Source: Pseudomonadota bacterium (GTDB lineage: Bacteria > Pseudomonadota > Alphaproteobacteria > Rhizobiales > Xanthobacteraceae). Taken from it: a DNA stretch of 64,000 bases. The DNA lies in assembly GCA_003576765.1 (NCBI GenBank), contig QEVP01000004.1, positions 1 to 64,000 on the forward strand, given 5' to 3'. How positions within the stretch are numbered: position 1 is the first letter of the stretch; each line of letters begins with the position of its first letter. Position numbers and translations under genes: made by a program. Below are positions 45,981 to 55,661 of this stretch, piece by piece. Below the pieces are notes generated by a model, which saw only the letters and a program-made list of their open reading frames with translations, had not been told where the DNA came from and did not search any database.

Positions 45981-48152
45981 ATGCGTACCTCGTTGCGGGA
46001 CTACTGGTCACAGATCGCGCCGCGCCGCGCCGCCGCGCCCCGTGTCCCGCATGGCGACGCCGTGCCGCCGCCGGGCGACCTCGACCTGCGCCACATCGGC
46101 ACCGCGCTGTGGCGCAAACGGGCGTGGATCGTGGTGCCGACGCTGCTGACGCTGGTGGTCTCGTTCGTCGCCGTCAACATGATGACGCCAAAATATCGCT
46201 CCGAGGCGCGCATCCTGCTCGACGGCCGCGAGAACGTGTTTTTGCAGCCGACCGGCGGGCGCGGCGAGGATCGCATCGCCTCCGATCCCGAGGCGGTGCC
46301 GAGCCAGGTGCAGCTTCTGTTGTCGCGCGAACTCGCGCGCGAGGTGATCGCCAAGAACAAGCTTGCCACGCTGCCCGAATTCGACCCGGTGCTCAAGGGC
46401 GTGTCGCCGCTCAAGAGCGTGCTGGCGCTGATCGGGGTCGCGCGCGATCCACTGAAGATGACGCCGGACGAGCGCGTCATGGAATCGTACTACGCGCGGC
46501 TCACCGCCTATGCCGTGGACAAGTCGCGCGTCATGGTCGTGGAGTTCACCTCCAGCGATCCCGAGCTTGCCGCGCGCGTCGCCAATTCCGTCGTCGAGGG
46601 CTACCTCGTGCTGCAGCAGGCGGCGCGGCAGGATCAGGCCAAGGCGGCGAGCCAGTGGCTTGCGGGCGAGATCGACAAGCTGCGCGACAAGGTGGCGGCG
46701 GCGGAGCGGCGCGCCGAGGATTTTCGTTCCAAATCGAGCCTGTTCGTCGGTACCAACAACACCTCGCTGTCGAACCAGCAGTTGAGCGAACTGACCACGC
46801 AGCTCAACGCCGCGCGCGCGCAAAAGTCCGATGCCGAGACCAAGGCAAGGCTGATCCGCGAGATGGTCCAGCGCGGCCAGCCGATCGAGTCCTCCGAGAT
46901 CCTCAATTCGGAACTGATCCGCCGGCTGTCGGAGCAGCGCGTTACGCTGCGCGCGCAGCTCGCCGAGCAATCGACCACGCTGCTCGGCAATCATCCGCGC
47001 ATCAAGGAATTGCGGGCGCAGCTCGCCGATCTCGACCGCCAACTCCGCGACGAGGCGCTGAAAATCTCGCGCTCGCTGGAGAACGATGCGCGCATCGCCG
47101 GCGCGCGGGTCGATGCGCTGACCGCGAACCTGGACCAGTTCAAGCGGCAGGCCGCCTCGACCAACACCGAGGACGTGCAGTTGCGCGCGCTGGAGCGCGA
47201 GGCGCGCGCCGAGCGCGAGCTTCTCGAATCCTACCTCGCGAAATATCGCGAGGCGACGACGCGCGAGAACATGGAAGCAGCGCCGGTAGAGAGCCGGATC
47301 ATTTCGCGCGCGGTCGTCACCAACACGCCGGCCTCGCCGAAGAAGCTGCCGGTGGTGCTGATCTCGACGCTGGCCATGCTGATGCTGACCGCCGGCATCG
47401 TCGTCACTTCCGAACTGTTGCGGCTGACCGCGCCGGGCCGGGCGGGCGTGCCTGAAGCGAAGCGGGCCGAGCCGGTGCTGCCGCGACCGCAGGCGGCGAT
47501 GGTTGCCGCGGCGGCGCAGCCTCCTCAGCCGGCAGCGTCGGCCGGGCCGGCGTTAAGCGAACTCGAACAGGTCGCGGCGGAATTGCGCGGCGCCGGCGAG
47601 GGCGGCCGCAAGGTGACGATGCTCGGCGGCGGCAACGTCGCGGCCGTGACGGAAGCGGCGCTGGCGCTGGCGCGCCTGCTCGCGCAGGACGCAAAGACCG
47701 TGCTGGTCGATCTGTCGGGCGCGGCGGAGTTGGCGGAGGCGTCGCAGGAGCCGGCGGCACCGGGGCTTGCCGACCTGATGCGGGGCGACGCCTCGTTCGG
47801 CGATATCGTCACCCGCGACCGCGCCTCGCGGCTGCATCTGGTCAATGCCGGCAGTGGCGCGCGCACCGACCGTGCGGCGCTGGCCTCGCCACGGCTGACG
47901 CTGGCGCTCGATGCGCTGCTGCGCGTCTACGATCATGTCGTGCTCGATGCCGGCGGCGCCACCGATCTGCCGGCGGCGCTATTGGCGACGCGGGCGCGTG
48001 CGGTGGTGGTGCCGACGCCGGTGATGGATGGGGCAGCGCGGCGCGAGATGTGCGAGCAGCTTTTGGCGATCGGCTTTGCCGCGGTGACCATGCTCGACGG
48101 TGAGGGCGATGGCGCGGCGCCCGACGCGGCGCGGGCCCCGGCGGCGGCGTAA
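45981..48152 (+). CDS. Wzz/ExoP-type polysaccharide chain-length protein with degenerate kinase domain
   Basis: 723 residues. A Wzz domain begins at the first membrane helix (about 49-68, WIVVPTLLTLVVSFVAV), continues through a long coiled-coil periplasmic part (about 190-430) and ends with a second helix near 455-478. The C-terminal 530-715 has the ParA/BY-kinase fold (KTVLVDLSGAAELAEAS and HVVLDAGGATDLPAALL), but the Walker A site is replaced by MLGGGNVAAVTEAALAL, with no GK[ST]. The Tyr-rich tail of BY-kinases is also missing. It probably controls export chain length without autokinase activity. Divergent from the glycosyltransferase gene. Confidence 0.92.
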   Translation: MRTSLRDYWSQIAPRRAAAPRVPHGDAVPPPGDLDLRHIGTALWRKRAWIVVPTLLTLVVSFVAVNMMTPKYRSEARILLDGRENVFLQPTGGRGEDRIASDPEAVPSQVQLLLSRELAREVIAKNKLATLPEFDPVLKGVSPLKSVLALIGVARDPLKMTPDERVMESYYARLTAYAVDKSRVMVVEFTSSDPELAARVANSVVEGYLVLQQAARQDQAKAASQWLAGEIDKLRDKVAAAERRAEDFRSKSSLFVGTNNTSLSNQQLSELTTQLNAARAQKSDAETKARLIREMVQRGQPIESSEILNSELIRRLSEQRVTLRAQLAEQSTTLLGNHPRIKELRAQLADLDRQLRDEALKISRSLENDARIAGARVDALTANLDQFKRQAASTNTEDVQLRALEREARAERELLESYLAKYREATTRENMEAAPVESRIISRAVVTNTPASPKKLPVVLISTLAMLMLTAGIVVTSELLRLTAPGRAGVPEAKRAEPVLPRPQAAMVAAAAQPPQPAASAGPALSELEQVAAELRGAGEGGRKVTMLGGGNVAAVTEAALALARLLAQDAKTVLVDLSGAAELAEASQEPAAPGLADLMRGDASFGDIVTRDRASRLHLVNAGSGARTDRAALASPRLTLALDALLRVYDHVVLDAGGATDLPAALLATRARAVVVPTPVMDGAARREMCEQLLAIGFAAVTMLDGEGDGAAPDAARAPAAA

Positions 48153-48155
48153 GCC

Positions 48156-49388
48156 TCAGTCGCTGCCCTGCGGTTCGGCCTGCGTCCTGGCGCCCTGGCG
48201 CAACAGCCCGCGAGCGCGCCCGGCCAGCGCCATCAGCGCCGGATTCTGCTTGATGGCGCGCTTGGCGCGGGCGATCTGCGACAGCACCGCCGCGGTCATG
48301 CAGCCGCGCGGCGACAGTCCGGCGAAGCCGTCGAACAGCGCCTCCTCATCTTTGCAGAAGGCGTGTTTGTAGCCGTCGTCACCGACACCGAGGTCGAAGC
48401 CGGTGTAGCCCTGTCCGGCGTAGTGGTCGATCATGTTGCGGGTCAGCACCATGCCCGGACTGAAACGAGCGTTCTCCGACATGGTGTAAGTGCCGAACAT
48501 GGTCGAGAAACGCTGGCCGTCGGCCATGCCGGCGAAGATCGCCAACACCTCGGCGTCGCATTCCAGCGCGTGCAGCGCGATGGCGCGGCCGCCGGAGGGC
48601 AGCCGGGCGTGGCAGGCGGCGCGGACGAAGCCCTGCACGGCGGGATCGGCAAAAATGTCGGGCAGACCCTGTGCCGCCATGCGCTGCGGCTTGATCAGGA
48701 AGAAAGCATCGAGGATGCGCGCGATGTCGGCGTCGCTGTCGGCGGCGAGATGGCGATAGCCGGGCAGCGCTTGCAGCTTGCGCTCTTTCTTGTTGCGCAG
48801 GAAGCGGCGCAGCGAATTCTTGATGTAGTCGGTCGGCGCCGCGCCCGGCGCGATGGTGAGCAGCGGGCAGGCATTGACCGAGGGTTGCGTCGGCAGGGCC
48901 AGCAGCGGGTTGGGCAGGCCATTCCACCGTGCCGGCTGGCGTTCGAGCACGACGAGGTCGATATGCGCCGGCGACGCGCGCAGGCCCGCGAGCAGCGTGT
49001 CGCAGTCGGCCCTGGTCATCGCCGCCGCGAAATCGGCGGTCATGACGGGCGCGTTGAATGTCGTGTGCTTGCCGCCCATGAAGCGGGCGCACTGAACGCC
49101 GTGCTCGCGCCGGACCGCGAGCGGCAGCAGCAGGAGGGGGCGCCGCGCGGCGTCGCGCGCAACGGCGATGCACGGCCGAAACCCTTCGGCCTCGCCGATC
49201 TGCCGTTGCCAGGAATTGAGGAAATCGAAGCGCTGGAATGGCGTCGCCCAGTGCGGACCGGCCTCGAGCCGGCGCCAGATCGGCTCGGCATCCGCCATAA
49301 CGTCGAACACATGGACCTCGGCAATGCGCGCCATCGCGCGAACCCCTGCCGATGCCGGTTCGCCGTCGGATATTGCCACCATTGTCAT
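48156..49388 (-). CDS. CelD/FemAB-like GNAT acyltransferase (EPS-linked)
   Basis: 410 residues from MTMVAISDGEPAS (49388), chosen for the AAGG ribosome binding site; the ORF runs further upstream without coding character. The layout is that of Acetyltransf_6 (CelD/BcsL) proteins: WRRLEAGPHWATPFQRFDFL near 45, LLLLPLAVRREHG near 88, KNSLRRFLRNKKERKLQAL near 190 and FDLGVGDDGYKHAFCKDEEAL near 345-365. Relatives lie in cellulose or exopolysaccharide clusters and are thought to acylate polymers or lipids. It is convergent with the ExoP-like gene (3 bp gap) and likely part of the EPS locus. The acyl donor is unknown. Confidence 0.85.
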   Translation of the reverse strand: MTMVAISDGEPASAGVRAMARIAEVHVFDVMADAEPIWRRLEAGPHWATPFQRFDFLNSWQRQIGEAEGFRPCIAVARDAARRPLLLLPLAVRREHGVQCARFMGGKHTTFNAPVMTADFAAAMTRADCDTLLAGLRASPAHIDLVVLERQPARWNGLPNPLLALPTQPSVNACPLLTIAPGAAPTDYIKNSLRRFLRNKKERKLQALPGYRHLAADSDADIARILDAFFLIKPQRMAAQGLPDIFADPAVQGFVRAACHARLPSGGRAIALHALECDAEVLAIFAGMADGQRFSTMFGTYTMSENARFSPGMVLTRNMIDHYAGQGYTGFDLGVGDDGYKHAFCKDEEALFDGFAGLSPRGCMTAAVLSQIARAKRAIKQNPALMALAGRARGLLRQGARTQAEPQGSD

Positions 49389-49611
49389 CGTCTGCCTTGC
49401 CGGGCCGTCGGACACGCCGCCGGAACCGTCATTTGTGGTGCCCTTGAGGCATCCTGATCGGTTCCGTCGCGCCTTGTCGGGCCCCTTGTTGGTATTATTG
49501 TGACGTCGCGGGGTTTTCCCCGACGACGCGACCCTTGCAGGAAAAGTTCCAACGAAACCTAAAAGCCGATGGATAAACCTGGGCCTTTCCACGGGTTTGC
49601 GGCCGCCGCGG

Positions 49612-49818
49612 TCAGCGGTCCGGCCGCGACATCCAGGTGATGATCGGCATCGCCGGCAGCACCCAGCCGACCCCCACGACAACGTAATAGACCGCCTGCA
49701 CCAGCTTCGAGCCGGCCACCAGCGGCGCCTGCGCCAGCGCCATCGCAACCAGCGACCACACCACCACAAGGACGATAAGCGCGATGGTTCCGACGAGTTT
49801 GCGGGTGCGGATCGACAT
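49612..49818 (-). CDS. DUF2842 small membrane protein
   Basis: 68 residues with two membrane helices (about 9-30 and 39-58). TRKLVGTIALIVLVVVWSLV, AMALAQAPL and YYVVVGVGWVLPAMPII match DUF2842, a short family conserved in Alphaproteobacteria. It is divergent from ctaA (97 bp), and relatives are often found next to cytochrome oxidase assembly genes, so a role linked to that pathway is possible but unproven. The start is the first in-frame Met of the helix pair. Confidence 0.85.
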   Translation of the reverse strand: MSIRTRKLVGTIALIVLVVVWSLVAMALAQAPLVAGSKLVQAVYYVVVGVGWVLPAMPIITWMSRPDR

Positions 49819-49915
49819 GGGGCTCGGACGGTGAGGGAGGGACGGGGCGGGCGGCTTGCACGCGGCGCCGGCGCGACTATAAGGACGGCGCCGATCCGAT
49901 CAAGGTCGAAACGCG

Positions 49916-51019
49916 ATGTCCGATATGTCCGGTGCCGCCGTAAAGGAACCGCGCCTCGCTGCCGTGCGGGCGTGGCTGATCGCGGTCGCGGCGCTGATCG
50001 CGGCGATGGTGGTGGTCGGCGGGGCGACGCGGCTCACCGAATCGGGGCTGTCGATCGTCGAGTGGAAGCCGGTCACCGGCGCGCTGCCGCCGCTCTCCGA
50101 CACGGCCTGGCACGAGGCGTTTGAAGCCTACAAGACCATTCCGCAGTACCGCGAGATGAACGCGGGCATGACGCTCGACGAGTTCAAGACCATCTTCTGG
50201 TGGGAGTGGGCGCATCGTCTGCTCGGGCGCGTCATCGGCCTCGTTTATTTCCTGCCGTTTCTGTTCTTCCTGTGGCGTGGCTGGCTCGATGCCACGCTCA
50301 AGCGCCGGCTGTGGGTGATCTTCGGCCTCGGCGCGCTGCAGGGTGCGGTCGGCTGGTGGATGGTCGTGTCGGGGCTGACCCACCGCGTCGAGGTCTCGCA
50401 GTATCGCCTGGCCGTGCATCTGATGCTGGCGATGATCATTTTCGCCGCGATCGTGTGGACGGTGCGCCGGCTCGCGCCGCGGGCGCCGGCGCCGATACCG
50501 GTATCGGCGATGCCCGCCGGGCGGCGGCTGCGGGCGACGGCGATCGCGCTGACGGTGCTCACCTTCCTGCAGATCTATCTCGGCGCGCTGGTCGCCGGCC
50601 TGCGCGCCGGCAAGGCCTACAACACCTGGCCCACCATCGACGGCGCGCTGATCCCGGCCGCCGACCGGCTGTTCTTCGAGACGCCGTGGTGGCGCAATTT
50701 CTTCGACAACGTGCTGACGGTGCAGTTCAGCCACCGCATGGTTGCCTATCTATTATGGGCGGTGGCGCTGTGGCACCTGATCGATGTGCTGGCCGCGCGC
50801 GCGACGGCATCGCTCGGGCGCGGCGCCGCGGCGCTGTTCGCCGCGCTGACCGCGCAGGCGGCGCTCGGCATCTGGACGCTGCTGGAGCTGGTGCCGCTCG
50901 GCCCGGCGCTGCTGCACCAGGGTGGCGCGATCGTCGTGCTGACCATTGCGCTGGTGCATCTCGATGCGGCCGGGCAGGGCCGCGCGATGTCTGCCGCGCG
51001 CGTCCCCGCGACGGCCTGA
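49916..51019 (+). CDS. ctaA: Heme A synthase (COX15/CtaA type 2)
   Basis: 367 residues with eight membrane helices. It converts heme O to heme A for cytochrome aa3 oxidase. The four expected His ligands are seen in [13 protein letters not shown] near 99, [20 protein letters not shown] near 158-177, [10 protein letters not shown] near 270 and [11 protein letters not shown] near 336. The long first periplasmic loop and lack of a Cys pair place it in the type 2 (alphaproteobacterial/mitochondrial) group. It stands alone, followed by a good terminator. Partner CtaB and oxidase genes are outside the window. Confidence 0.95.
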   Translation: MSDMSGAAVKEPRLAAVRAWLIAVAALIAAMVVVGGATRLTESGLSIVEWKPVTGALPPLSDTAWHEAFEAYKTIPQYREMNAGMTLDEFKTIFWWEWAHRLLGRVIGLVYFLPFLFFLWRGWLDATLKRRLWVIFGLGALQGAVGWWMVVSGLTHRVEVSQYRLAVHLMLAMIIFAAIVWTVRRLAPRAPAPIPVSAMPAGRRLRATAIALTVLTFLQIYLGALVAGLRAGKAYNTWPTIDGALIPAADRLFFETPWWRNFFDNVLTVQFSHRMVAYLLWAVALWHLIDVLAARATASLGRGAAALFAALTAQAALGIWTLLELVPLGPALLHQGGAIVVLTIALVHLDAAGQGRAMSAARVPATA

Positions 51020-51027
51020 AAACAGCA

Positions 51028-51059
51028 AAGGCGCGGCCGGCAGGTCGCGCCTTTTTTAT
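51028..51059 (+). terminator. Rho-independent terminator after ctaA
   Basis: AAAGGCGCG-GCCGGCAGGT-CGCGCCTTTTTTA: hairpin with a good T-tract, 10 bp past the ctaA stop and facing the convergent metY gene. Confidence 0.8.
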
Positions 51060-51081
51060 TGTTGGGTATGTCGTGCGCCGA

Positions 51082-52362
51082 TCAGGCGCGCAGCGCCTGA
51101 TCGAGGTCGGCGATCAGATCGTCCTTGTCCTCGATGCCGATCGACAGCCGCACCACCTCCGGCCCGGCGCCTGCCTTGGTCTTCTGCTCGTCGTCGAGCT
51201 GGCTGTGCGTGGTCGAGGCCGGGTGGATGATCAGCGAACGGGTGTCGCCGATGTTGGCGAGGTGCGAGAACAGCTTGACGTTGGAAACCAGCTTGACGCC
51301 GGCGTCGTAGCCGCCGCGAACGCCGAAGGTGAATACGGCGCCAGCGCCCTTCGGCGTGTATTTGCGCGCGAGCGCATAATACTTGTTGCTCGGCAGCCCG
51401 GCATAGTTGACCCACGCCACCGCGGGGTGGCTCTCCAGCCACTCGGCGACCGCCTTGGAATTGTCGGAGTGCTTTTGCATCCGCAAGCCCAGTGTTTCGA
51501 TGCCGGTGAGGATCTGGAAGGCGTTGAACGGCGAGATCGCCGGCCCCAGGTCGCGCAGGCCCAGCACGCGCGCGGCGATGGCGAAGGCGAAGTTGCCGAA
51601 CGTCTCGTGCAGCTTGATGCCGTGATACTCGGGGCGCGGCGCGCTCAGCATCGGGTACCTGTCGGTCTTCGACCAGTCGAACGTGCCGGCATCGACGATG
51701 ATGCCGCCGATCGAGTTGCCATGGCCGCCGAGAAACTTCGTCAGCGAGTGCAGCACGATGTCGGCACCGTGGTCGATCGGCCGCAGCAGGTAGGGCGAGG
51801 CCAGCGTGTTGTCGACGATCAGCGGCACGCCCGCCTCGCGCGCCACCGCGGCGATGGCCTCGATGTCGGTGATCGAGCCGCCCGGGTTGGCGATCGACTC
51901 GATGAAGATCGCTTTCGTCTTGGGGGTGATCGCCTTCCTGAACGTGGAGATATCGTCAGGGTCGGCCCACACCACGTTCCAGCCGAAATTCTTGTAGGCG
52001 TGCGAGAACTGATTGATCGAGCCGCCATAGAGCTTGCGGGCGGCGACGAACTCGTCGCCCGGCGTCAGCAGGTTGTGGAAGGCGATGACCTGCGCGGCGT
52101 GGCCGGATGCCACCGCGAGCGCCGCGGTGCCGCCTTCGAGCGCGGCGACGCGCTCCTCCAGCACCGCCTGGGTCGGGTTGCCGATGCGGGTATAGATGTT
52201 GCCGAAAGTCTGGAGCCCGAACAGCGCGGCGGCGTGGTCGGCATCGTTGAAGACGAACGACGTCGTTTGATAGATCGGCGTCGCGCGCGCGCCGGTGGTC
52301 GGATCGGGTTGGGCGCCGGCGTGAACCGCAAGCGTGGCGAAACCCGGTGTGCGTTCGGTCAT
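51082..52362 (-). CDS. metY: O-acetylhomoserine sulfhydrylase (O-acetylhomoserine aminocarboxypropyltransferase)
   Basis: 426 residues, a Cys/Met-metabolism PLP enzyme. It makes homocysteine (or methionine) from O-acetylhomoserine and sulfide or methanethiol. Typical features are [20 protein letters not shown] near 10, IYQTTSFVF, the Gly/Ala-rich loop with [19 protein letters not shown] near 54, the PLP lysine in [18 protein letters not shown] near 205 and [19 protein letters not shown] near 368. The long central region after residue 225 separates MetY from MetB/MetC. The start at 52362 fits the family. It feeds the methionine cycle that metK and ahcY serve elsewhere in the window. Convergent with ctaA. 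Confidence 0.94.
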   Translation of the reverse strand: MTERTPGFATLAVHAGAQPDPTTGARATPIYQTTSFVFNDADHAAALFGLQTFGNIYTRIGNPTQAVLEERVAALEGGTAALAVASGHAAQVIAFHNLLTPGDEFVAARKLYGGSINQFSHAYKNFGWNVVWADPDDISTFRKAITPKTKAIFIESIANPGGSITDIEAIAAVAREAGVPLIVDNTLASPYLLRPIDHGADIVLHSLTKFLGGHGNSIGGIIVDAGTFDWSKTDRYPMLSAPRPEYHGIKLHETFGNFAFAIAARVLGLRDLGPAISPFNAFQILTGIETLGLRMQKHSDNSKAVAEWLESHPAVAWVNYAGLPSNKYYALARKYTPKGAGAVFTFGVRGGYDAGVKLVSNVKLFSHLANIGDTRSLIIHPASTTHSQLDDEQKTKAGAGPEVVRLSIGIEDKDDLIADLDQALRA

Positions 52363-52547
52363 GGAAATCCTCGAGGCTGTCGGTCAGGACCGGTGACGGT
52401 GCTGAATGGGAAGGCGGTGGCCATGCTGCCAGTGCGCGGCGGGACACGTCAAGCGGCGCAGGACCGGGGCAGGGGCGGCCGGTATTTGTTTCGTGACCGG
52501 CCGCGGCGATGGAATTTTTATGTCGCCGATGCGGGCGGCGTGGCCGG

Positions 52548-53126
52548 TCAGTGCTCGTGCGTGCGCGCGGCGCGGTCGGCGGCCGGCGTTTCCGCGCCGC
52601 CGACGCTCTGGCGCGACAGCGACAGCCGCATGCCGTGGGTCGGCATCGGCGGACGTTTGGACGACAGCGTGCGCGAGTTGACGCCCATCCACGAGATTTC
52701 CGACGACAGCCGACCGTATTCGATCTTCGGGCAGCGGTTCATCACCACCTTGAGACCGGCGGCCTCGGCGCGGGCGCCCGCTTCGTCGTGACGCACGCCG
52801 AGCTGCATCCAGATCACCTTCGGCTGCGGCGTCAACGCCAGCGCTTCCTCGACCAGCGCCGGCGCGTACTGCGCGCTACGGAAAATCTCGACCATATCGA
52901 CCGGGCGGCCGATCTCGCTCAGGGAGGCGACGAACGGCTTGCCGAGCAGGCTTTTGCCGACCTGGCCGGGATTGACCGGGATCATGTCGTAGCCGCGCTC
53001 GGCGAGATACTTGAAGGCAAAATAGCTCGGCCGCACGTTGAGCGGCGAGGCGCCGACCATGGCGATGGTTTTGACGCTGGTGAGGATGCTGCGGATATAG
53101 GCGTCGGAATAGTGGTCGTGGTCCAT
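52548..53126 (-). CDS. CoA-binding Rossmann protein (YccU-like)
   Basis: 192 residues. A CoA-binding domain (as in succinyl-CoA synthetase alpha) occupies about 14-140: ILTSVKTIAMVGASPLN near 14, RGYDMIPVNPGQVG near 43, PVDMVEIFRSAQYAPALVEEAL near 74, VIWMQLGVRHDEAGARAEAAG near 103 and VVMNRCPKIEY near 126. The C-terminal 40 residues are Ser/Arg-rich and ordinary for this family. Function unknown in general. It is followed by metY in the same orientation (185 bp) and preceded by the enoyl-CoA hydratase gene (38 bp), with which it may be co-transcribed. Confidence 0.88.
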   Translation of the reverse strand: MDHDHYSDAYIRSILTSVKTIAMVGASPLNVRPSYFAFKYLAERGYDMIPVNPGQVGKSLLGKPFVASLSEIGRPVDMVEIFRSAQYAPALVEEALALTPQPKVIWMQLGVRHDEAGARAEAAGLKVVMNRCPKIEYGRLSSEISWMGVNSRTLSSKRPPMPTHGMRLSLSRQSVGGAETPAADRAARTHEH

Positions 53127-53164
53127 GTTCGGATGTCCGTGCGGGAGAGAGCCGCAGCGTGGTG

Positions 53165-54025
53165 TCAGCGGTCGTCCCAGGTCGGCGTGCGCTTTTCGAT
53201 GAAGGCCGAGATGCCTTCCGCGGCGTCGCGCGCCATCATGTTCTCGGTCATGACCTCTGCCGCATATCGATAGGCATCCGCAAGCGACATTTCGGCCTGG
53301 CGGTAGAATGCCTCCTTGCCGATCCTGACGGTGTGGGCCGATTTGCGCGCCACCTTGGTGGCGAGTTCGACGGCGATCTCGCGCTCGGTGCCGGGCGCGG
53401 CGACGAGGTTGACGAGGCCCATGGCGCGCGCCGTCTCGGCGGTCACGGGTTCGCCGGTGAGCAGCATGTGCATGGCATGCTTGCGCGGCACGTTGCGCGT
53501 CAGCGCCACCATCGGCGTCGAGCAGAACAAACCGATATCGACGCCGGGCGTGGCGAACGTCGCGCGCTCGGAGGCGACCGCGAGGTCGCAGCTTGCCACG
53601 AGCTGGCAGCCGGCGGCGGTGGCGATGCCCTGCACGGCGGCGACGACCGGTTTCGGCAGGCTCACGATGGCCTGCATCGCGGCGGAGCAGGCGTTCATCA
53701 GATGGGCGAAATAGGCGCGGCCGCCGTCGGCGTCGCTGCGCCGCGCCGTCAGCTCCTTGAGGTCGTGGCCGGAGGAGAACGCCGGCCCGTTGGCGGCGAT
53801 CACCACCGCGCGCACCGAGGCGTCGTCGCGGATCGCGTCGAGCGCCGCATGCAGTTCGGCAATCAATGCCTCCGACAGGCAGTTGCGCGCCGCCGGGCGA
53901 TTGAGCACCAGCAGCGCGACCGGGCCCGCGCTTTCGCGCAACAGAATGGGCTCGTCTTTGTGCTGTTCTTGCGGCCCGCGCTGTGCCAAGGGAACGGAGG
54001 AGGGGGCGGTTGACGGAGTGGTCAT
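53165..54025 (-). CDS. Enoyl-CoA hydratase/isomerase family protein
   Basis: 286 residues, crotonase fold. The start MTTPSTAPSS (54025) is preferred; upstream frame is antisense. Features are VALLVLNRPAARNCLSEALI near 37-56, NGPAFSSGHDLKELTARR near 80 (oxyanion-hole region), PVVAAVQGIATAAGCQLVASCDLAVA near 126-151 and FATPGVDIGLFCSTPM near 156. The catalytic Glu pair of canonical hydratases is not clearly present (ATAAGCQ where A-GGG-E is usual), so activity may differ; the overall sequence is close to ECHDC3-like proteins. It is divergent from the thioesterase gene. Confidence 0.87.
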   Translation of the reverse strand: MTTPSTAPSSVPLAQRGPQEQHKDEPILLRESAGPVALLVLNRPAARNCLSEALIAELHAALDAIRDDASVRAVVIAANGPAFSSGHDLKELTARRSDADGGRAYFAHLMNACSAAMQAIVSLPKPVVAAVQGIATAAGCQLVASCDLAVASERATFATPGVDIGLFCSTPMVALTRNVPRKHAMHMLLTGEPVTAETARAMGLVNLVAAPGTEREIAVELATKVARKSAHTVRIGKEAFYRQAEMSLADAYRYAAEVMTENMMARDAAEGISAFIEKRTPTWDDR

Positions 54026-54100
54026 CGCAAAAAATCTGTCGAAAGATGGAGCGGACCCTTTCACTCTACACGATAAGCGCAGTGGCGTGAGGAAAAACCA

Positions 54101-54532
54101 ATGGCGGATGCGAGGATGACGGTTGCCGAGCTGGAGGCGTTCCTGCATCGGGAATTTCCGCAGGCGTTCTCGGGCGGCGACATCGTCATCGAAAGCGCCG
54201 ACGGCGCCAGCGCGCTGCTGCGCCAGCATTACAGCGAGCGCATGCTGAGGCCCGGCGGCACGGTATCGGGGCCGACGCTGATGGCGCTCGCCGACTTCGC
54301 CATGTATGTGGTGCTGCTGTCGGCGATCGGCCCGGTCGGGCTTGCGGTCACCACCAATCTCAACATCAACTTTTTGCGCAAGGGGCAGCCCGGCCGCGAC
54401 ATCGTCGCGGTGGCGCGGCTCTTGAAGCTCGGGAAGCGCCTCGCAGTCGGCGAGGTACAGCTTCTGTCGGGCACCTCGCCCGACCCGATCGCCCACGTCA
54501 CCGCGACATATTCCATCCCACAGGCGGGTTAG
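54101..54532 (+). CDS. PaaI-type hotdog thioesterase
   Basis: 143 residues with a single hotdog domain: LLRQHYSERMLRPGGTVSGP then TLMALADFAMYVVLLSA near 38-75, TTNLNINFLRKGQPGRDIVA near 84 and GEVQLLSGTSPDPIAHVTATYSI at the end. It hydrolyses acyl- or aryl-CoA thioesters. The DFAM helix after the GGTVSGP loop is the usual active-site region. It is divergent from the enoyl-CoA hydratase gene (75 bp), which suggests a shared CoA-ester catabolic context, though the substrates are unknown. Confidence 0.88.
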   Translation: MADARMTVAELEAFLHREFPQAFSGGDIVIESADGASALLRQHYSERMLRPGGTVSGPTLMALADFAMYVVLLSAIGPVGLAVTTNLNINFLRKGQPGRDIVAVARLLKLGKRLAVGEVQLLSGTSPDPIAHVTATYSIPQAG

Positions 54533-54599
54533 GCGAGGGTATTAAATTACCTTAATTACAAATAACTGATTTCATTATCATATTTATCGCTCGCCACGA

Positions 54600-54628
54600 T
54601 TGACGCCGCTCCCGCTTTTGACTAGAAC
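54600..54628 (+). promoter_or_regulatory. Probable housekeeping promoter of rplM-rpsI
   Basis: TTGACG (54600-54605), exactly 17 bases, then TAGAAC (54623-54628), 53 bases before the rplM ATG. It is preceded by an unusually AT-rich stretch (54540-54590) that could act as an UP element. Confidence 0.65.
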
Positions 54629-54681
54629 CGCGACCGACCCGGCGCCTCGCGCCGGCTGATCCCTTTTCACGGAACCGTTCC

Positions 54682-55146
54682 ATGACCACGTTTTCGGCCA
54701 AGCCAGCCGAAGTCACGAAGAAGTGGGTGCTGATCGACGCCAAGGGTCTGGTCGTCGGTCGCCTTGCGACCCTCGTGGCGATGCGGCTGCGCGGCAAGCA
54801 TCTGCCGACCTACACCCCGCACGTCGATTGCGGCGACAACGTCATCATCGTCAACGCCGCGGAAGTGGTGCTGACCGGCCGCAAGCGCGAGAACAAGGTG
54901 TATTACCACCACACCGGTTTTCCCGGCGGCATCAAGGAGCGCACCGCCAAGTCGATCCTCGAGGGGCGCTTTCCCGAGCGCGTCGTCGAGAAGGCGGTGG
55001 AGCGCATGATTCCGCGCGGGCCGCTCGGCCGCAAGCAGATGGGCAATCTGCGCGTCTATGCCGGGCCCGAGCATCCGCACGAGGCGCAGCAGCCCGAAGT
55101 GCTCGACGTCGCCGCGATGAACCGCAAGAACATGAGGGCCGCATAA
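54682..55146 (+). CDS. rplM: 50S ribosomal protein L13
   Basis: 154 residues, at the usual size for alphaproteobacterial L13. [22 protein letters not shown] near residue 12, [20 protein letters not shown] near 50, [20 protein letters not shown] near 70-90 and [21 protein letters not shown] near 108 are the conserved blocks. It is followed by rpsI, whose ATG comes 1 base after the L13 stop, the universal rplM-rpsI operon. A good promoter lies upstream at 54600. Confidence 0.98.
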   Translation: MTTFSAKPAEVTKKWVLIDAKGLVVGRLATLVAMRLRGKHLPTYTPHVDCGDNVIIVNAAEVVLTGRKRENKVYYHHTGFPGGIKERTAKSILEGRFPERVVEKAVERMIPRGPLGRKQMGNLRVYAGPEHPHEAQQPEVLDVAAMNRKNMRAA

Positions 55147-55147
55147 C

Positions 55148-55624
55148 ATGGCCGAGACAATGCAATCGCTCGACCAGCTCGGGACGCTGAAGCCGCAGGC
55201 GGCCGACGCGCCGAAGTACGTCAAGAAGGTGGACAAGCAGGGCCGGGCCTACGCCACCGGCAAGCGCAAGGACGCCGTCGCCCGCGTCTGGATCAAGCCG
55301 GGCTCCGGCAAGATCGTCGTCAACACCCGCGAATTCGAAAATTACTTCGCGCGCCCGGTGCTGCGCATGCTGATCCAGCAGCCGCTCGTCGCGGCGGCGC
55401 GCAAGGACCAGTACGACGTGATGTGCACGGTCGCCGGCGGCGGCCTCTCGGGGCAGGCCGGCGCGGTGCGTCACGGCATCTCCAAGGCGCTGACCAATTT
55501 CGAGCCGGAGCTGCGCAGCGTGCTCAAGAAGGGTGGCTTCCTCACTCGCGACTCTCGCGTCGTCGAGCGCAAGAAGTACGGCAAGGCCAAGGCCCGCCGC
55601 AGCTTCCAGTTCTCCAAGCGCTAA
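55148..55624 (+). CDS. rpsI: 30S ribosomal protein S9
   Basis: 158 residues. An N-terminal extension of about 30 residues (typical of Rhizobiales S9) precedes the S9 core: [23 protein letters not shown] near 35, [23 protein letters not shown] near 92 and [20 protein letters not shown] near 128, ending in RRSFQFSKR, with the Arg-containing tail that contacts P-site tRNA. Its ATG follows the rplM stop directly. A terminator lies 40 bp downstream. Confidence 0.98.
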   Translation: MAETMQSLDQLGTLKPQAADAPKYVKKVDKQGRAYATGKRKDAVARVWIKPGSGKIVVNTREFENYFARPVLRMLIQQPLVAAARKDQYDVMCTVAGGGLSGQAGAVRHGISKALTNFEPELRSVLKKGGFLTRDSRVVERKKYGKAKARRSFQFSKR

Positions 55625-55661
55625 ACGGTTTCGCCGCGCCCGGCGCGGCAGACGATTTTCG

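Noticed and set aside
50200..52791. 863-residue plus-strand ORF across ctaA, metY and beyond
   Set aside because: It runs out of frame through ctaA and antisense through metY; composition is Arg/Asp/Gly-rich and non-protein-like.
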